Assembly: GCA_019096065.1 (NCBI GenBank)
Contig: JAGUCH010000002.1
Location: forward strand, 3,422,501 to 3,486,500
Reading direction: 5' to 3'
Origin: Paracyclopina nana
Lineage: Eukaryota; Arthropoda; Copepoda; Cyclopoida; Cyclopettidae
DNA length: 64,000 bases
Position 1 is the stretch's first letter, and every line of letters begins with the position of its first letter. Shown here one piece after another: positions 46,544 to 58,728 of this stretch. Position numbers and translations under genes: made by a program. The notes beneath the pieces were generated by a model, which was not told the origin of the DNA, did not search any database, and worked only from the letters and a program-made list of their open reading frames with translations.

Positions 46544-48139
46544 ATGGCTTTTGTGCGCATCAAAAATAAGACCGTTCCCTACCTCGACAAAGCCGTGCTC
46601 GAGGAATACTCCAGCCTAACTCTGATCTCCAAGGAAGGCCAGAAGCTCAAGCTGAACCCTTTAATCTTGGCTGCCATGGATTCCAAAGTGATAACAGACT
46701 TGGCGGACAGTGAAGGTGATCAAGTAGTTATAACAGAATTTTCTAAAGTAGAAATTGAGGAAATTGTGAATTTCTCGCTGGGAGAGCCATCAGACACAAA
46801 AATCACCACCTTGATGCTCGAAGCCCTTGGAATTGATCCCTTGCTGCTCTGTAGCTCCATGCTAGGGCATCTTGACCAATCAGCCATCAAAAAGGAACTC
46901 GATGACCCTGATTACTCACCTGTCATCTCGGAGGAGGATGAAGATGAGTGTCTAGCTACCAAATACAAGAAGAAAATTAATACTCTGGAAACACCAAGAA
47001 AAAGAGGGCGGCCCAAAAAATCTCCGGATGAGCCAAAATCCAAGAGGAAGTTGGAAACGAAATTCAGGTCGTCCAGCGTGAATAGGTCTCTCAAAGACTT
47101 GAGCCAGGAAGAAATCGAGCATTTTCTCAACTATGAACTGCCCAAGCCCATTGACGACTACAGAAGTCCTCCCATGGGAGAATTGGCACAAGATATCTCA
47201 AAACCGCCCAAAACTGGAATAGGAACTGAAAGGCTGCCATGTTTAGTCTGTGGAAAATTGGTGTCTCCAAGAATGGTCCGATCTCATTTCGTCAAATTCC
47301 ACTGTGAACATTTCAAGTGTCCTCATTGCCTTTACAGCTTCATCACTTCAGACGCTGACGCATTCAAGCTCCATGTGTTTCGGCACAATCATGTGATTCG
47401 TGTAAAGGCACCAAAGGAACCATGCATATGCATTCAGTGTGGCGCCTCCTTTCCAGCCATGTGCCACCTCCAAAGTCATCTCAAGATCAAGGGACCTCAC
47501 CACAATGACGAGTGCAGTCACTGTGACAAAAAGATGCGCTCTTATGAAGACCACAAGGCTCACGTGGAACAGGAGCATGAGTCAAAGTGGAAAATCAGGT
47601 GTGGCCACAGCAAAGAAGTGTTTGATCATGTGGCTGAATTGAGGCATCATGTCAGGCAAAATCATTGGGGTCTCAAGAGAAAGGCACGTTGCCATAAGAA
47701 AAGCAAGGAAAAGGAGAAAAAGGTGTGTGAAGAATGTGGCAATTCAGTGTACAACCTCCAGTCCCATTTGGAGACCGTTCACGGAGATCTCAACTTGCCG
47801 TGTCCGGAATGTGACCGAGTGTTCAAATCATACGCTTATATGTTCGCCCATCAACGAGCCGTTCACGAGAAGGTGCCATGCCAGCATTGTGGAGAAATGG
47901 TCTCCGTGGGGCGAATGAGGTTTCACAATCAGCAAAAACACGAGGCCATATATGGGCGCAAGTACAAGTGTGAATTTTGTGGCAAAGGCTTTGCCGACTT
48001 GAGACGCGTAAAAGAGCACACCAACACTCACACTGGGAACAAGCCTTACAAATGCAAGTTTTGCAGTGCAGCCTTTGCCAGCAAAGGGACAGCTCGAACG
48101 CATCAAATCAGCCACTTGGGGATAAAGCGAGCGAAATGA
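46544..48139 (+). CDS. BTB-like zinc-finger protein, paralogue 2
   Basis: A single exon of 531 residues, starting at the ATG in AGGATGGC. The N-terminal 115 residues (LTLISKEGQKLKLNPLILAA, VVITEFSKVEIEEIVNFSLG) look like a BTB/POZ-type domain. A basic segment with an AT-hook-like RKRGRPKKS follows, then NYELPKPIDDYRSPP, the same linker motif as paralogue 1. It then carries about nine C2H2-type fingers, ending with KYKCEFCGKGFADLRRVKEH and a final finger plus HLGIKRAK. The lack of introns against one intron in paralogue 1 suggests intron loss or gain after duplication. AATAAA at 48180-48185 lies 40 bp after the stop. Confidence 0.9.
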   Translation: MAFVRIKNKTVPYLDKAVLEEYSSLTLISKEGQKLKLNPLILAAMDSKVITDLADSEGDQVVITEFSKVEIEEIVNFSLGEPSDTKITTLMLEALGIDPLLLCSSMLGHLDQSAIKKELDDPDYSPVISEEDEDECLATKYKKKINTLETPRKRGRPKKSPDEPKSKRKLETKFRSSSVNRSLKDLSQEEIEHFLNYELPKPIDDYRSPPMGELAQDISKPPKTGIGTERLPCLVCGKLVSPRMVRSHFVKFHCEHFKCPHCLYSFITSDADAFKLHVFRHNHVIRVKAPKEPCICIQCGASFPAMCHLQSHLKIKGPHHNDECSHCDKKMRSYEDHKAHVEQEHESKWKIRCGHSKEVFDHVAELRHHVRQNHWGLKRKARCHKKSKEKEKKVCEECGNSVYNLQSHLETVHGDLNLPCPECDRVFKSYAYMFAHQRAVHEKVPCQHCGEMVSVGRMRFHNQQKHEAIYGRKYKCEFCGKGFADLRRVKEHTNTHTGNKPYKCKFCSAAFASKGTARTHQISHLGIKRAK

Positions 48140-48440
48140 AAATAACTATACCATATTTTATCACTTAAGAACTATGGTTAATAAATAGAGTTATGATTTA
48201 TAATTATGGGTGACGGAATAAGCTGTCAAGGTTTACTTGAAAGCACAAGCTACAATTTTGCGGGCTCTTCCGCTCTGAGATCTGTAAAAGAGAACTTTCA
48301 TGCTGACACAGGATTACAAGTCCAAGTTTCGTAGAGCATTTTGCGAAGCGAGCGAAAAGAGAATGATAGACGAAAAAATGTCAAACGTGTTTTATGACTT
48401 TGAGAAAAATTAAGTTGAATAAATAGAGGAAGCAAAGTTA
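48140..48440. other. Convergent 3' spacer
   Basis: About 300 bp between zinc-finger paralogue 2 (+) and nardilysin (-). It contains AATAAA at 48180-48185 for the plus-strand gene; no clear AATAAA was found for nardilysin. Confidence 0.5.
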
Positions 48441-51400
48441 TCATTCAACAATTTTGGTGATGGGATAAGTTGTCAGGGTTGACTTGTAAGCCCAAATATC
48501 ATTAATGAAGTTGTCGCCCTCCACACGATACTTGATGTCATAAATCTCTTCATCTGGATTGTCTTCAACGGTGGCCTCATTGTTGATCACAGAGCTGCCA
48601 ACCACCTGCACACTCAGCTTGCGTCGATTGGCATTCTTGGCATCAATCAGGTTGAGCACAAACTTGACCATTTCAGCCTTGTCACAGTTTTCCAGCAGCT
48701 TTATCTCACGTTGGTGCCTGTCAAACAAATACTCGCGGCAGTTGATTTCTCCCCAATTCCGGGAGACCTCTTCGGCCAAGGTGATGTCAGCTTGGCTCTT
48801 CATCTTGATCAGAGTGCTGATGGTCAAGTTGAACTCGTCATCAGACAAGTTGGCCAGCTTGTCATTGGCAAACCAGTCCAGGAAAGCCTCAATGCGCTCG
48901 TCCACGTGGTCCGGAGTGAATTTTGTGGCCTGAGAATTGACCGTGACGGAGCAGCCCAAAATGCCATGCGTGTTACGTAACATGCTGAAGACATAGTAGC
49001 CGAGCTGCTCTTTAGTACGCAGAATGTCAAACACCGGCTCCTCCATAAGTTGACAGCCCACTTCAAGGTGCATGTAGTCCATCAAAGTGCCAGGCCCAAA
49101 TTGGTAGTAATTGGTGATCATGGTGTTGTTGTCCTTAAGGTTGAATCCGTCCACCCTGAGAATCTTGGTGCCCTTCTCGGGGATCCGTTTGACAGCGATT
49201 TCAGGAACTTCGATAGGTTTGCTTTTTTCATTGTTGAACGTCTTGGCAGTGGCTTCAAAGGCCAGAATGGCCTCTTCCGGGGTCATATTTCCCTGGACCA
49301 GCGCTTGAACGAACAGAGGCTTGGTGTACATATTTTTGTGGAATGCTTTCACCTTCTCAGCCGTCACATTGGATATGATTTTATGCTTTTCACGAGCACT
49401 CCTAGAAACAGGAAAAAATATATCATTGTATTGGATAATTGAAAGTAATTTTCGGTCGGTCCACTTTTGCACCAACTTCGGCTTGGTTTTTTTACAATTT
49501 AGACAAGCTAGCTACTGAGCCCTTATGTAAAATAATCAACTCACATAGTAGCATCATCTACATCTACGGTGTCTTCTTGGTCATGATAAAGTCTGGACAT
49601 TTTCCCCCTAATGTTGTATCAAGTTGTGTATCTCCTCTCAAAGAAAGAGTGAACAAAAAAGTACCTGTACACATCCTGCATGAGGAAAAGCCTCAATTCC
49701 TTCACCAGCTTTTCGGGCTTGATAAACGTGTTGTAATAGTTCTTCTTCACTTGAACGCGGACGGCTTCAAACATTTCCTCCTCAAAGTTGTCTTCGAAGG
49801 AAGCAAAATGGCCTATAGGAGTAAGCCCAGCTTTAGCCAGTCCATATTAAAAGTAGTTTCACAAATAAGTACCTAAAATGGTGTCTAGCAGCAGGTGAAT
49901 TTTGTCATTGAGTCCACTGATTGAAAGCTGGAATCCTCGCTCAGAGGAGTGGACAGAATATTGCAATTGAGCCAAATCAGCTGGGTAGGTATCCCGAATC
50001 ATTTGTTGGGTGAGGCAGCTCACCAACAAATCCATGCACACTGAGTTTTCCAGGTTGTCTCGCACTGGTGGCACAATCACGTGGATTCGAATGATGGCCC
50101 TGGGTTGATTGAAGGTAGTGTCAAATTTGAAGAAACACTCCCCGTAGGATTCGTCAATCAACCTGATAGGATATGCCTAAAGAACCACATTTTCCTATGC
50201 AAATTAAACATAGTGAGAGTGAAGAGTGACCTGAATATGAGACGGGTCCAACGTTTTGAGGCTCAAATCTTTGGCGATGAACTTATTCGGTGATGGCAAA
50301 AATAGCTCAGGGTACACCTCAAGGCTTTTCCAAGCTGATTTCCAAGCATCAGGAATGTCCTCCACTTTGTAGTTGGTTTTGAACCACCTTTCAACTCGGT
50401 CCACTTCATCGGAGAATTCTCTAGCAGTGAGGAAAATGCAGACTTTGTCAGGGGACAATTTGCTCGCACACGAGGAGATCAAATCAGGATCAAACTCAAA
50501 CATGAGCTCTGATCCAATGATGATCAACTCTGGCGGGTAGATTTGCATGTTTTCGCAGAGTTCCTCCACGTTTTCAATGGGCTGAGGCTCCTCTCTGTAC
50601 TTGAAGTTCAAGTCTTCGATCTCTTTGATTTCACTGAAAATTCGCTCGTTTGGACCAGCCTCGTTCAACATTTTCAAGTAGCTGAAAAATTAGGACTCTT
50701 TTACAAAAGCTGCCAAAATACAGCTGAAATAAAATAGGCCAACCTGAAGACAACGCTGATAACTTGGTCAATGCATTCAAAGCCACTCTGAGTGAGGACA
50801 ATGTTAATCGTGAATTGCGTGTGCGTAGCATTCATTTCAAAGCCATCGCCCTCGTTTCCTGCTGTGAGGCTGAGAGCCCACACTTTTTTCCTCAAATATA
50901 AAATGAGGCTGCCTTTCCCCTCGTGGCCAATGATCCATGACAGGTAGCTCAAAGGCTTCGACTTGTACTTATCCAGCAGAGGAGGGAGGGACCAGAACAG
51001 ATCCAATTGGTAGACATTCTCCAATGGAACTATTTTGTAAATCTGAAAGATGGAAATAATGATGTGGCGAGCCTCGGAGGAATCATAAAAATTCACCTTG
51101 TTGAACTCTAGAGTGTTGAAGGGATCACTCAAAGATGCAAAGGTTTCCTTGGGAAGACCATTGTTAGGCACCCTAGAGAAAGCATCTACAACAAGCTTTT
51201 GAAGCGTGTCGATTGTCTCTTGAGATTGGACGACCAAAGTCATGGACTGAGAGGTATAATGGCGATCTTTGAACTCGTGCAGCTTCTTATGTACGACATC
51301 ATCGCTCAGCTAAATGACACACATTAGTATGCTATCAAAAACACGAAGACCTTTTAGGAGTGTCCTTTCATGATGTTTGTAAGGTTAAAAAAAGGGGGAG

Positions 51401-52532
51401 AAAATTTTCATAACAAGATGAGTATCAGAAAAAAAAATATTAGTATGATCTTTTTTCAGTACTTACAACTTCACAGATCTATAATCACAGAGCATACTTT
51501 TTGATGTACTAAAATCGCCGTTTTTGCTTATTAATGAAACAAGCTTGCTTACTTTTCCCATCGTTAGACTCTCTTTGTTGCCCCACATGAATTTGGTCAT
51601 TGGGTGGTTTTTCTTAGCTAGCGTGCCGAAAATGTTCTCTTTGCGTATGTAATCAGATGGCAACGCCATTTGGTACTCAGAGTCCACAGCCTCTCGTTCT
51701 CGTTTCATTGCCTTCTTTTGCATCAAGGGCTCAATGAAGAATTGCGCAAACATGTCAATGGCTGTGGGCAAATGCTTCCTCTGGACTTCAAAGTAAAAGG
51801 TGGTGTTTTCGCAATCAGTGTGAGCATTGTCGAAGCCTCCATGCTTCGAAATGTACTTGTCAAAGCCGTTTTCCGATGGGTACTTCTTGCTGCCCATGAA
51901 TACCATATGTTCTAAGAAATGAGCCAACCCTGAAAGAAAATTCAATGTAGGGAGTTGGGTGAGTTTCATGGCAATTGTTCCGAAGTTGTGGTTGAAAATA
52001 AAAACAAGCATGCAACCACCTTTTCCAACGCTGAAGACACACGATTCTCACCTGGTAGCTCATCAGGGTCACTAAAGCTTCCCATGCCCACACAAAGACC
52101 AGCTGCAGCCTTTCTGAGCCCAGATGTCACTTGCAGTTTCTTGGCAGAGCTCGACTTTTTTTTGGCCCCCTCCTCGTCGTCATCATCATCATCTTCTTCA
52201 TCCTCCTCGTGGTCGTCTTTTTTGCCCTTCTTTTTTCCAGAAGTCTTCACTTCATTTTCTTCCACATCATCTTCGTCGTCGTCGTCGTCATCTTCCCCCT
52301 CGCTATCTTCCATTTCATCATCATCTTCTTCCTCTTCTTCCATTTCTTCGTCGTCGTTGCCCACATTTTCCACTAGCTGAGCTTCCTCCTGGTCTAGCTT
52401 GTCCAAGTCATAGGAAGTATCGGAGATAAGCAACGCGGTTAGCCCATTAGGCAATCGAATCACTTTGTACTCTTTCTTGTCATTTGACGATTTTATCGGG
52501 CTTGGCAGCTCTGTTATGACTCCCTCGACCAT
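48441..52532 (-). CDS. NRDC: Nardilysin, M16 zinc metalloendopeptidase
   Basis: Eight exons: 48441-49401, 49545-49607, 49665-49812, 49873-50176, 50231-50681, 50744-51309, 51553-51929 and 52052-52532, giving 1116 residues. The inverted zinc motif HFLEH is at residues 164-168 with the third ligand at E245 (AVDSEY), 77 residues on as in the M16 family. An acidic insert at about residues 60-122, mostly Asp/Glu, sits before the catalytic domain and is the hallmark that separates nardilysin from insulin-degrading enzyme. It cleaves before Arg in dibasic sites and acts in ectodomain shedding (family knowledge). The motif NNGLPKETF and IIGHEGKGS support the call. The ATG at 52532 was chosen; the open frame extends upstream, so an N-terminal extension is possible. 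Confidence 0.95.
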
Positions 52533-53021
52533 TTTTCGATTTCTCGCCAAATGGCAACAGCTGCTACTCAGGGATCGCGGTTTCCCGAACTTTTGCTTGT
52601 ATGTTGACAGCAACAAATTTCTCAACCTAATTTTGTTGTTTGCTATGTCAAATCACATTCCGTTTAGCACAACAAGGGTCAACTCACTCGACTGAATCAG
52701 ACTGATGAAAAAAGGAGAGTTATTACAGCGAACGCCAAAATATCACCCACATTTTGGCTCTTTCCGGAGTTTTTCGGTTCATACTAGTTATGTCCCTTTG
52801 TTTTCTCCCGATGAAATTTGTAAACAAATGAAGGCGACATCTGGAGAGAAGTTTTTGCGAGTCCTCTCAAAGTAAAAGACCTTACTCTGGCTGCATTCTC
52901 CAGACTTTAGCTTAAATTTGTCAATGTTCTGGAGACCTAAGTCTATGAAAATTCATCCATGAGGGCTATGCACATTATGTGATGTCCATTACTGTGATAG
53001 AGCAAAGGACAGCAATTTGTG
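52533..53021. promoter_or_regulatory. Divergent 5' region, NRDC and TMEM267
   Basis: 489 bp between start codons on opposite strands, likely a shared promoter region. No specific motif is claimed. Confidence 0.35.
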
Positions 53022-53627
53022 ATGGTGTGGAAGTCATTGTGGACTCTTTGTCATGGGCTATTCCGTTTAGCCCTCTTGCCGGCCATTTGCCTAGCTGGTG
53101 ACTTTGTCACGTTTCAGCTACTACAAAACCAGCCTCAAATCTACAGAGCAATGGCAGACAATGCCACACATGGCCTAGTAGCCTTGGCATCTTGGATTTT
53201 GATAGATCAGTGGGCCTTAACTTCTGCCTTATTTTGTGGAGTTATGGGCATGGGCATTGATGTGGACCACTTCATCCAGGCCGGATCCTTCAGCCTGGAA
53301 GAAGCCACCAGCCTTCAAAGTCGTCCATTCCTGCACAACTCAACGTGGCCACTTTCCATTTACATCGTTGCGATGACTCTTAACAAAACTGTGATACATT
53401 GTGATAAGCTGTCCTACTGGCTTCACCTGGTCTTTGTAGCATTTTGTAGCCATCACCTGAGGGACGCGAGTCGTCGAGGCTTGTGGTTGCCTCCACTCAT
53501 AGAAAGCCTTTATGTTTCGTATGCAGGATACATCATCATGACAGTGCTATTAGTTGTACTTGTCAAGTTCTTCCTAGAACTGGACCACGTTGCCAAGCTG
53601 CCAGTGACAATCAACGATGCAAAGTGA
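53022..53627 (+). CDS. TMEM267: TMEM267-like multi-pass membrane protein
   Basis: A single exon of 201 residues from the ATG at 53022. It has several hydrophobic spans and the conserved family pattern ADNATHGLVAL, MGIDVDHFIQAGSFSLEEA, RPFLHNSTWPLSIY, then CSHHLRDASRRGLWLPP. The Asp/His pairs (DVDH, SHHLRD) are reminiscent of metal-dependent membrane hydrolases of the YdjM type, but no function is established for TMEM267. Its neighbour nardilysin is divergent. A possible AATAAA lies 350 bp after the stop at 53977-53982. Confidence 0.85.
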   Translation: MVWKSLWTLCHGLFRLALLPAICLAGDFVTFQLLQNQPQIYRAMADNATHGLVALASWILIDQWALTSALFCGVMGMGIDVDHFIQAGSFSLEEATSLQSRPFLHNSTWPLSIYIVAMTLNKTVIHCDKLSYWLHLVFVAFCSHHLRDASRRGLWLPPLIESLYVSYAGYIIMTVLLVVLVKFFLELDHVAKLPVTINDAK

Positions 53628-54235
53628 TATCATCTGCGAGCTAGTACAAAAATATGTCAACTCATATCAATTAAGATAAAATGTATAGATGGTCTCTCAA
53701 TCAGAATCTTTAAAAATATGCTTTTAAAGTATTTCAAGTGCTCTATCGAGCAATTTAGTTAATGGAATCCAATCGCTCTCGATCCTGTTAAAACCCGAAT
53801 ATAATGGGCATTTTGACTTTTACAAATTCTTCAGTGCGAACATGCAATTTTATAACTATTTGCCCAAATCTGTTTCAGATATTGCATGAAACTGTGGTTG
53901 ATTAGCAGCTAGAACTCGAAGTCAGTATAGCAGCAAATTGTTTTGCGTGACTTGTTTGAGATATTTGACAACGCCTAATAAAGGTTAAAACGATGCTCAT
54001 AAAATACCCGAACCACCTCTCAAAAATCACATTCAATCTCGAAAATTTGTCCATTTTTAGATAAATCAGATCTACTTTAGGAGGCTTCCTTGCAAAAACC
54101 TCTCAAAAATGCCTAGATGTGCTATGTTGGTCAAACTATGCAACATGGCCGAAAAGTTGCACTTTTCAATGCATTACTCAAAAGTTAGGATCAAGGTCGA
54201 GAAGTCCCAACGGATTCATTAGTTAGCTTCAGGCA
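53628..54235. other. Intergenic, no gene seen
   Basis: About 600 bp of AT-rich sequence with 3' flank of TMEM267 and 5' flank of the lectin gene. Confidence 0.5.
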
Positions 54236-55601
54236 TGAAAAGGTCAATTGGTTTAGTCTTCAGCCTTTTAGCTACTCTTAAATGGAATCTATCAGCAGGT
54301 CAAATTCAAAATGATGATTTTGCAAACGGTAAGGTCACAAGAGCAGGCAATTTTAAAAGATAGAAATACCACGCATATTTCAAGCGCATATAATTTAATT
54401 GTTAGAGATTCATGAAAATCATATTTTTGGTATTCACAGACTGCGGCCATGATCAGTTTAAGGTAATTAATCCTGGTTCAAGGTACGTCTACAGAGCCTC
54501 TGAGGAGCAGAAAAACTATTTTGCTGCAAAAGCATCATGTGCTAGCTATGGAGGTAGATTAGCGCAAGCAGAAAATGCTGAAGATTTCAAGGAAATTATG
54601 CAGTACTATAAGCTCAGCCAGGAAGTCATAATTCCAAAAAGTCGATTAATTTGGTATAAGGATGCCTACATTGGCCTTGCCCTCAAATCAGACACTGGCC
54701 ACTTATATTGGGATGACAATCCATCCCAAGATTGGAGTCTTGAGGATTTTGGTCGTGCTTTTGCAGTTGATTTAGCAATTGATCTGAATGAAAATGATGG
54801 ATGTGGTCGGTTAAGGTATGCACCCAAAACTGCAGCAGGAAGAAACGATGCTATCATTTTGGATGACAATTACTGCTCTAATACTCGAAATTACATATGT
54901 CAAAGGGCATGTAATAGTAAAGTCAACCAATCCAAAGAAAGTAAGGCTGATATGATGCATATTTGTCAGCCAAAATCCTGACTCCTCACATTGCAGTCAA
55001 TGGAATGTGGTCAGAGTGGACAGTCGATGTAAGTTGCGTTAAAAAGGACAGCCAAACATGGATCAAGACTAAGGAACGAGTATGTAACAATCCTATGATA
55101 CTTCATGGGGGTCAAGACTGTGTTGGACCAAGCCAAGAAGAAATCAAATGTCCCGCAGGTAACGCTGCACTGATCGCGCAATCAGAAATTTATTGACGTG
55201 CTACTCAATTAAAGTTGATGGTGGGTGGTCAGAGTGGTCCGTTGCTTCTGACGAATTCTGCTTCAAAAGAGACAGCAAAACATGGATCAAATTGAGGCAA
55301 AGGACTTGTAACAACCCAAGGCCAATTTATGGGGGTGAAGAGTGTTCTGGAGCCAGCCATCAGCACATCCCTTGCACACCAAGTACGAAAAGCACTTTTT
55401 TTCTTCTTAATTAACTTCAAAATTATTGCAGTTCTCGGTGAATGGTCTGCCTGGGCTGTTGGTTCATGCTTTGCCTCTGAAAACAAGACACTGATGAAAG
55501 CCAAGCTTAGAAGCTGTAACAATCCTATGTTTGGTGGTCAGTGCAATGGACCCAGTGAAGAATACGTCCAATGCACATCAGGTTCTAAACGCATAGCATA
55601 A
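54236..55601 (+). CDS. Secreted C-type lectin with three TSP1-like repeats
   Basis: Five exons: 54236-54329, 54440-54940, 54997-55158, 55215-55382 and 55432-55601, giving 364 residues. Exon 1 is a signal peptide. Exon 2 encodes a C-type lectin domain (CGHDQFKVI, ASCASYGGRLAQ, YIGLALKSD, LYWDDNPSQDW, CSNTRNYIC). The usual EPN/QPD sugar-binding triplet is not obvious, so sugar binding is uncertain. Exons 3-5 each encode one thrombospondin type-1-like repeat (GMWSEW, GGWSEW, GEWSAW, each with RxCNNP and GGxxC). One repeat per exon with matching phase-1 boundaries indicates exon duplication. An alternative end is possible: splicing from near 55580 to 55634 would replace the last residues with a hydrophobic tail. 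Confidence 0.83.
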
Positions 55602-55763
55602 GTCTGTGGGGTTATTCATGTTTTTTCTTTTAGATGACAAAAATCTCGGAATTGTTGGTCAAACGCGACCAAATCACTACATTTTGCTTCTCATTTTTTA
55701 TTATGCCTATTTCATTCATCTGGATCAATAATATAATTTAACTTAAATCTGTCTTGTAGTTTT

Positions 55764-55963
55764 TGTAGGGGTTCGAACACTCTGAGATCTACGCGTTACA
55801 CCTTACTAACTTATAGCTTATAAGACTTCATCTTAGTTGGAAGGATATATGTCGTCGAGCTGTTTGCTCGCGCATAGTCGTTTATTTACTGCTGTACAAT
55901 TGTAGTGCTACCGCCCGAGAAGGAGGCGAGAGCGCAGGTACGCAGGCTCGGGATCCTGCTACA
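55764..55963 (-). repeat. 3' LTR, copy 2 (200 bp)
   Basis: On the minus strand it starts TGTAGCAGGA after the polypurine tract and ends CCCCTACA. AATAAA on the minus strand is at 55881-55886. The ends and the poly(A) neighbourhood match copy 1; the remainder does not. Confidence 0.85.
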
Positions 55964-55974
55964 ATTTCCCCCTA
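55964..55974 (-). other. 3' polypurine tract, copy 2
   Basis: AATAGGGGGAAAT on the minus strand adjoins the LTR and overlaps the env stop codon TAG, as in copy 1. Confidence 0.8.
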
Positions 55975-58419
55975 TTGAAGCGTGGCCGTGTCCTCACGGC
56001 GCAATGCTGGCACCCTATGTCGGGGGGATCCCGCGGCCGGAGGTACAGGGGAGATAGGTGGACCGGTGGTCGCTCCTCCTTCCATCGGTGACTTCAGGGG
56101 CGTCGAGGTCGCGGAGGCCACAGTATTGGGCGCCGGAGCCGAGGGGAGCACAGCCATAATGTAGTTGTGCATGGTCTCGTTCTGTCTCGCCAGCGCGTCG
56201 ACCTGTGCCTGCAGGTTCCGGTAGAGGCCGTCTTGTTCTTTAAATAGAGCCTCCTTCATGCGTTTGCGGAATCCAGACCGGCGGGGTCCATCGGTTTCTC
56301 CCGGTTCTGCGACCCCGTACTTAGGGGGTGCCTCGTCGTCATCCTCTTCGTCTCCATCGCTGAGGGCGGCCAGGGGGTACGCCTCGGGTCCTTCCCGGTT
56401 TCGAGGTCGGCGCCTGCCGCGTGTTGGAGGTTGGTCCTCGTCATCGTCGTCCCCGCCAGGGAACAGAATCTGGTCGTGCCCAAGGTTGGTAAGCATCCGC
56501 CACGGCATCTCGACCATAAGGAAGGCCGTATGCCACAGAGCCAAGAACATCCACCAACCCAGTCCGCGCCGTCGGTACAGGATGATCATCCGGATGACGG
56601 CTCCAAGGATCAACTTGATCAGGCCGATGGTGATGAGAGTCCCTGTGAAGTAGGAATAATACTTCCCTACCGAGCTGAAGAAAGGAATAATTGCGCTGCC
56701 GACATGATCCACCATTTGATCAATGTCTTCCTGCGTCCATAAGCGTAGTCGACCTGCTGCCCGTGATAAGCGAGTTGTGGAGCACGTTACTAGTGATAGT
56801 GTTCACCACGGCCTCCCGACTGCTAAACAAGTGGAGGTAGAGGATATGGTTGGCCCGCTGTTCCGCCGAGAACACTCCACCCCCTAGTCCTCGACTGATG
56901 TCGTAATGTCCGCTCCGGGAGCCGCGTCCGACATGGGGTTGAGTTGCGTAGGGGCAATACAGGCGTGGATCTGGGGGTGGCACACATCCACTGATTGTGG
57001 ATCTTCCATTTAATTGGGGTGATGGAATCGCACGGGACCACGCTGGGCCGGTCAGTCAGCACAAAGGAGAGAGGGTCCGCAAATCGTGTCTCGTTGTTCA
57101 CCAGCACGGGAATCTCCTGTGTGCAGTTCGCAATAGACCTGGTGACAGCTTGCACCGGGTAGCAGGAGGTAACATAGGCTACAGCCCCGGCACGGGTGAC
57201 TAGATGGCCTGGTCCGTGGCTATCAAGGGTGGCGTACGATGAGGAGCCGGACGCCATACTCTGAAGCTTGGAGTGCAGGATCGATCGTTCGTTCTTGCAG
57301 ATAAGTTCCTGGAGGAACTTGAATCGGTCCCTGGATATGCAGCGCATGCTGCGAATGCACGAATGCCAGCTGTGTCTGTATATTCGCACCGTCCATGTCT
57401 TCCGGGTGAAGGTACTTGGCTTGGAGGGGTCCATCCCCGGGTCCCACGATCAAGACGGCGAAGTCGCGGAGCTGAGTGGTGAACAGCCGCCGCTGGCACA
57501 TGGACTGCACGCCCTTGAGGACGAATCCCGCGAACCGCGATTCTTCTTCGTGGGCGAGGAGGAGCAGGTCTCCGAGGTGACCCGCGTTGCCGCTGAAGCT
57601 GGACGAGTTGCGGTGAGGGTACAGAACGGCCGGCCCCTTGTATACTTCGCTCAGTTCATCTTCGCAGCGGGGGGTCTTGCGCTTAGGCCACACAATGGTG
57701 CCTTCGGCGTCGTCCTGGAAGTTGGCTGTAAGGTGATTGGAGAAGACCACCCGCCCATTGGCCGTGTTTAGCTTCCCGTAGATCGGTTCCACCAACGCGT
57801 GGATCGTGGTGGTTTCATACGATTTGTAGAATGTCACGCCACCACTGGTGAAAGTAGTCGTCGTGCACTTGTGATCCTTATCGAGCCCACCTTTGGAGAA
57901 GTACGACAGGGACACGGGGGTATTGAGCGTGACCTGGACCTTCTTATTTTCTACCAGCAGGAAGCGTTTCTCGGCAGCGTCTCGGCAGGCTTGCGGCGTT
58001 ACCAGGTATGGCCTATTTACGTCCGTCATTTGACTCCCATAACTGATGCTATCATATCCACAGCGGGTAACTTCCCGCGATATGTGCACTCGGCACCGGT
58101 ATGCCTTAACGGAGAGGGTCGAGGCCGTCTGCAGTACCTGAATCGTGATATTAACCGGCGACTGGTAAGAGCTGCGAATATCTTCACAGAGTTCAGGCTG
58201 GCTCAGGTCGATAGCTTCGTGCATGGCATCTGGATGCGCACAGTCATAGGTGGTGAACGAGGTCACCTTGGCGTCTGGGGTGTACAAATCGGCTGGTCGT
58301 GGTGACTGCCCCGGGAAGGCTGCTGCTTGGGCCACCTCGTTGAGGAGGATCCAGTAGCTGTATCCAAAGAAGACGAGGAGCATCAGCGTGGGACTGCACA
58401 AGCAATGACCTGGATGCAT
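55972..58419 (-). pseudogene. Env-like membrane glycoprotein gene, copy 2 (several frame breaks)
   Basis: The start ATG is at 58419, followed by a signal-like hydrophobic stretch. The ectodomain matches copy 1 closely but the frame breaks near 57343, near 56980 and around 56720-56745. The last segment (56715-55972) carries the membrane span, basic region and acidic tail and ends at the polypurine tract. With at least three frame changes no full-length protein can be made. Copy 1 carries five extra residues at one ectodomain site (after FQD). Confidence 0.85.
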
Positions 58420-58654
58420 GGTGGACGTAGTACGTAGTGGTGAGCTAGTGTACACTTTATAAATTCCCTTCGCTAGGAGGTAGTTGGTTATTAACTCAGA
58501 CTGCAAGAGAGAAGGTAAATGATTATTATACGCTTGTTTGTCTTGTTAGTGTTTGCGCCCGAATGTCATGGTTTATATAGCATGAGCATGTGTTAATAAT
58601 GCAGTTATGATACATATGTGATATGAAATATGGCATAAATGTGGCATAAATGTG

Positions 58655-58705
58655 TGTGCACCCCCCCAAACTTTGTCATGAGGGAGCAATATTGGTGCGT
58701 ATTAC
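58655..58705 (-). other. Conserved G-run block in the pol-env spacer, copy 2
   Basis: A run of seven C on plus (58661-58667), G on minus, with AAAGTTT before it, in the same relative place as the block at 2675-2712 of copy 1. Confidence 0.5.
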
Positions 58706-58728
58706 GGCCTTTTTGCACTTGGTTTGTT

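Noticed and set aside
57268-58305. Plus-strand frames opposite env copy 2
   Set aside because: Antisense shadows; the minus strand matches env copy 1 throughout.
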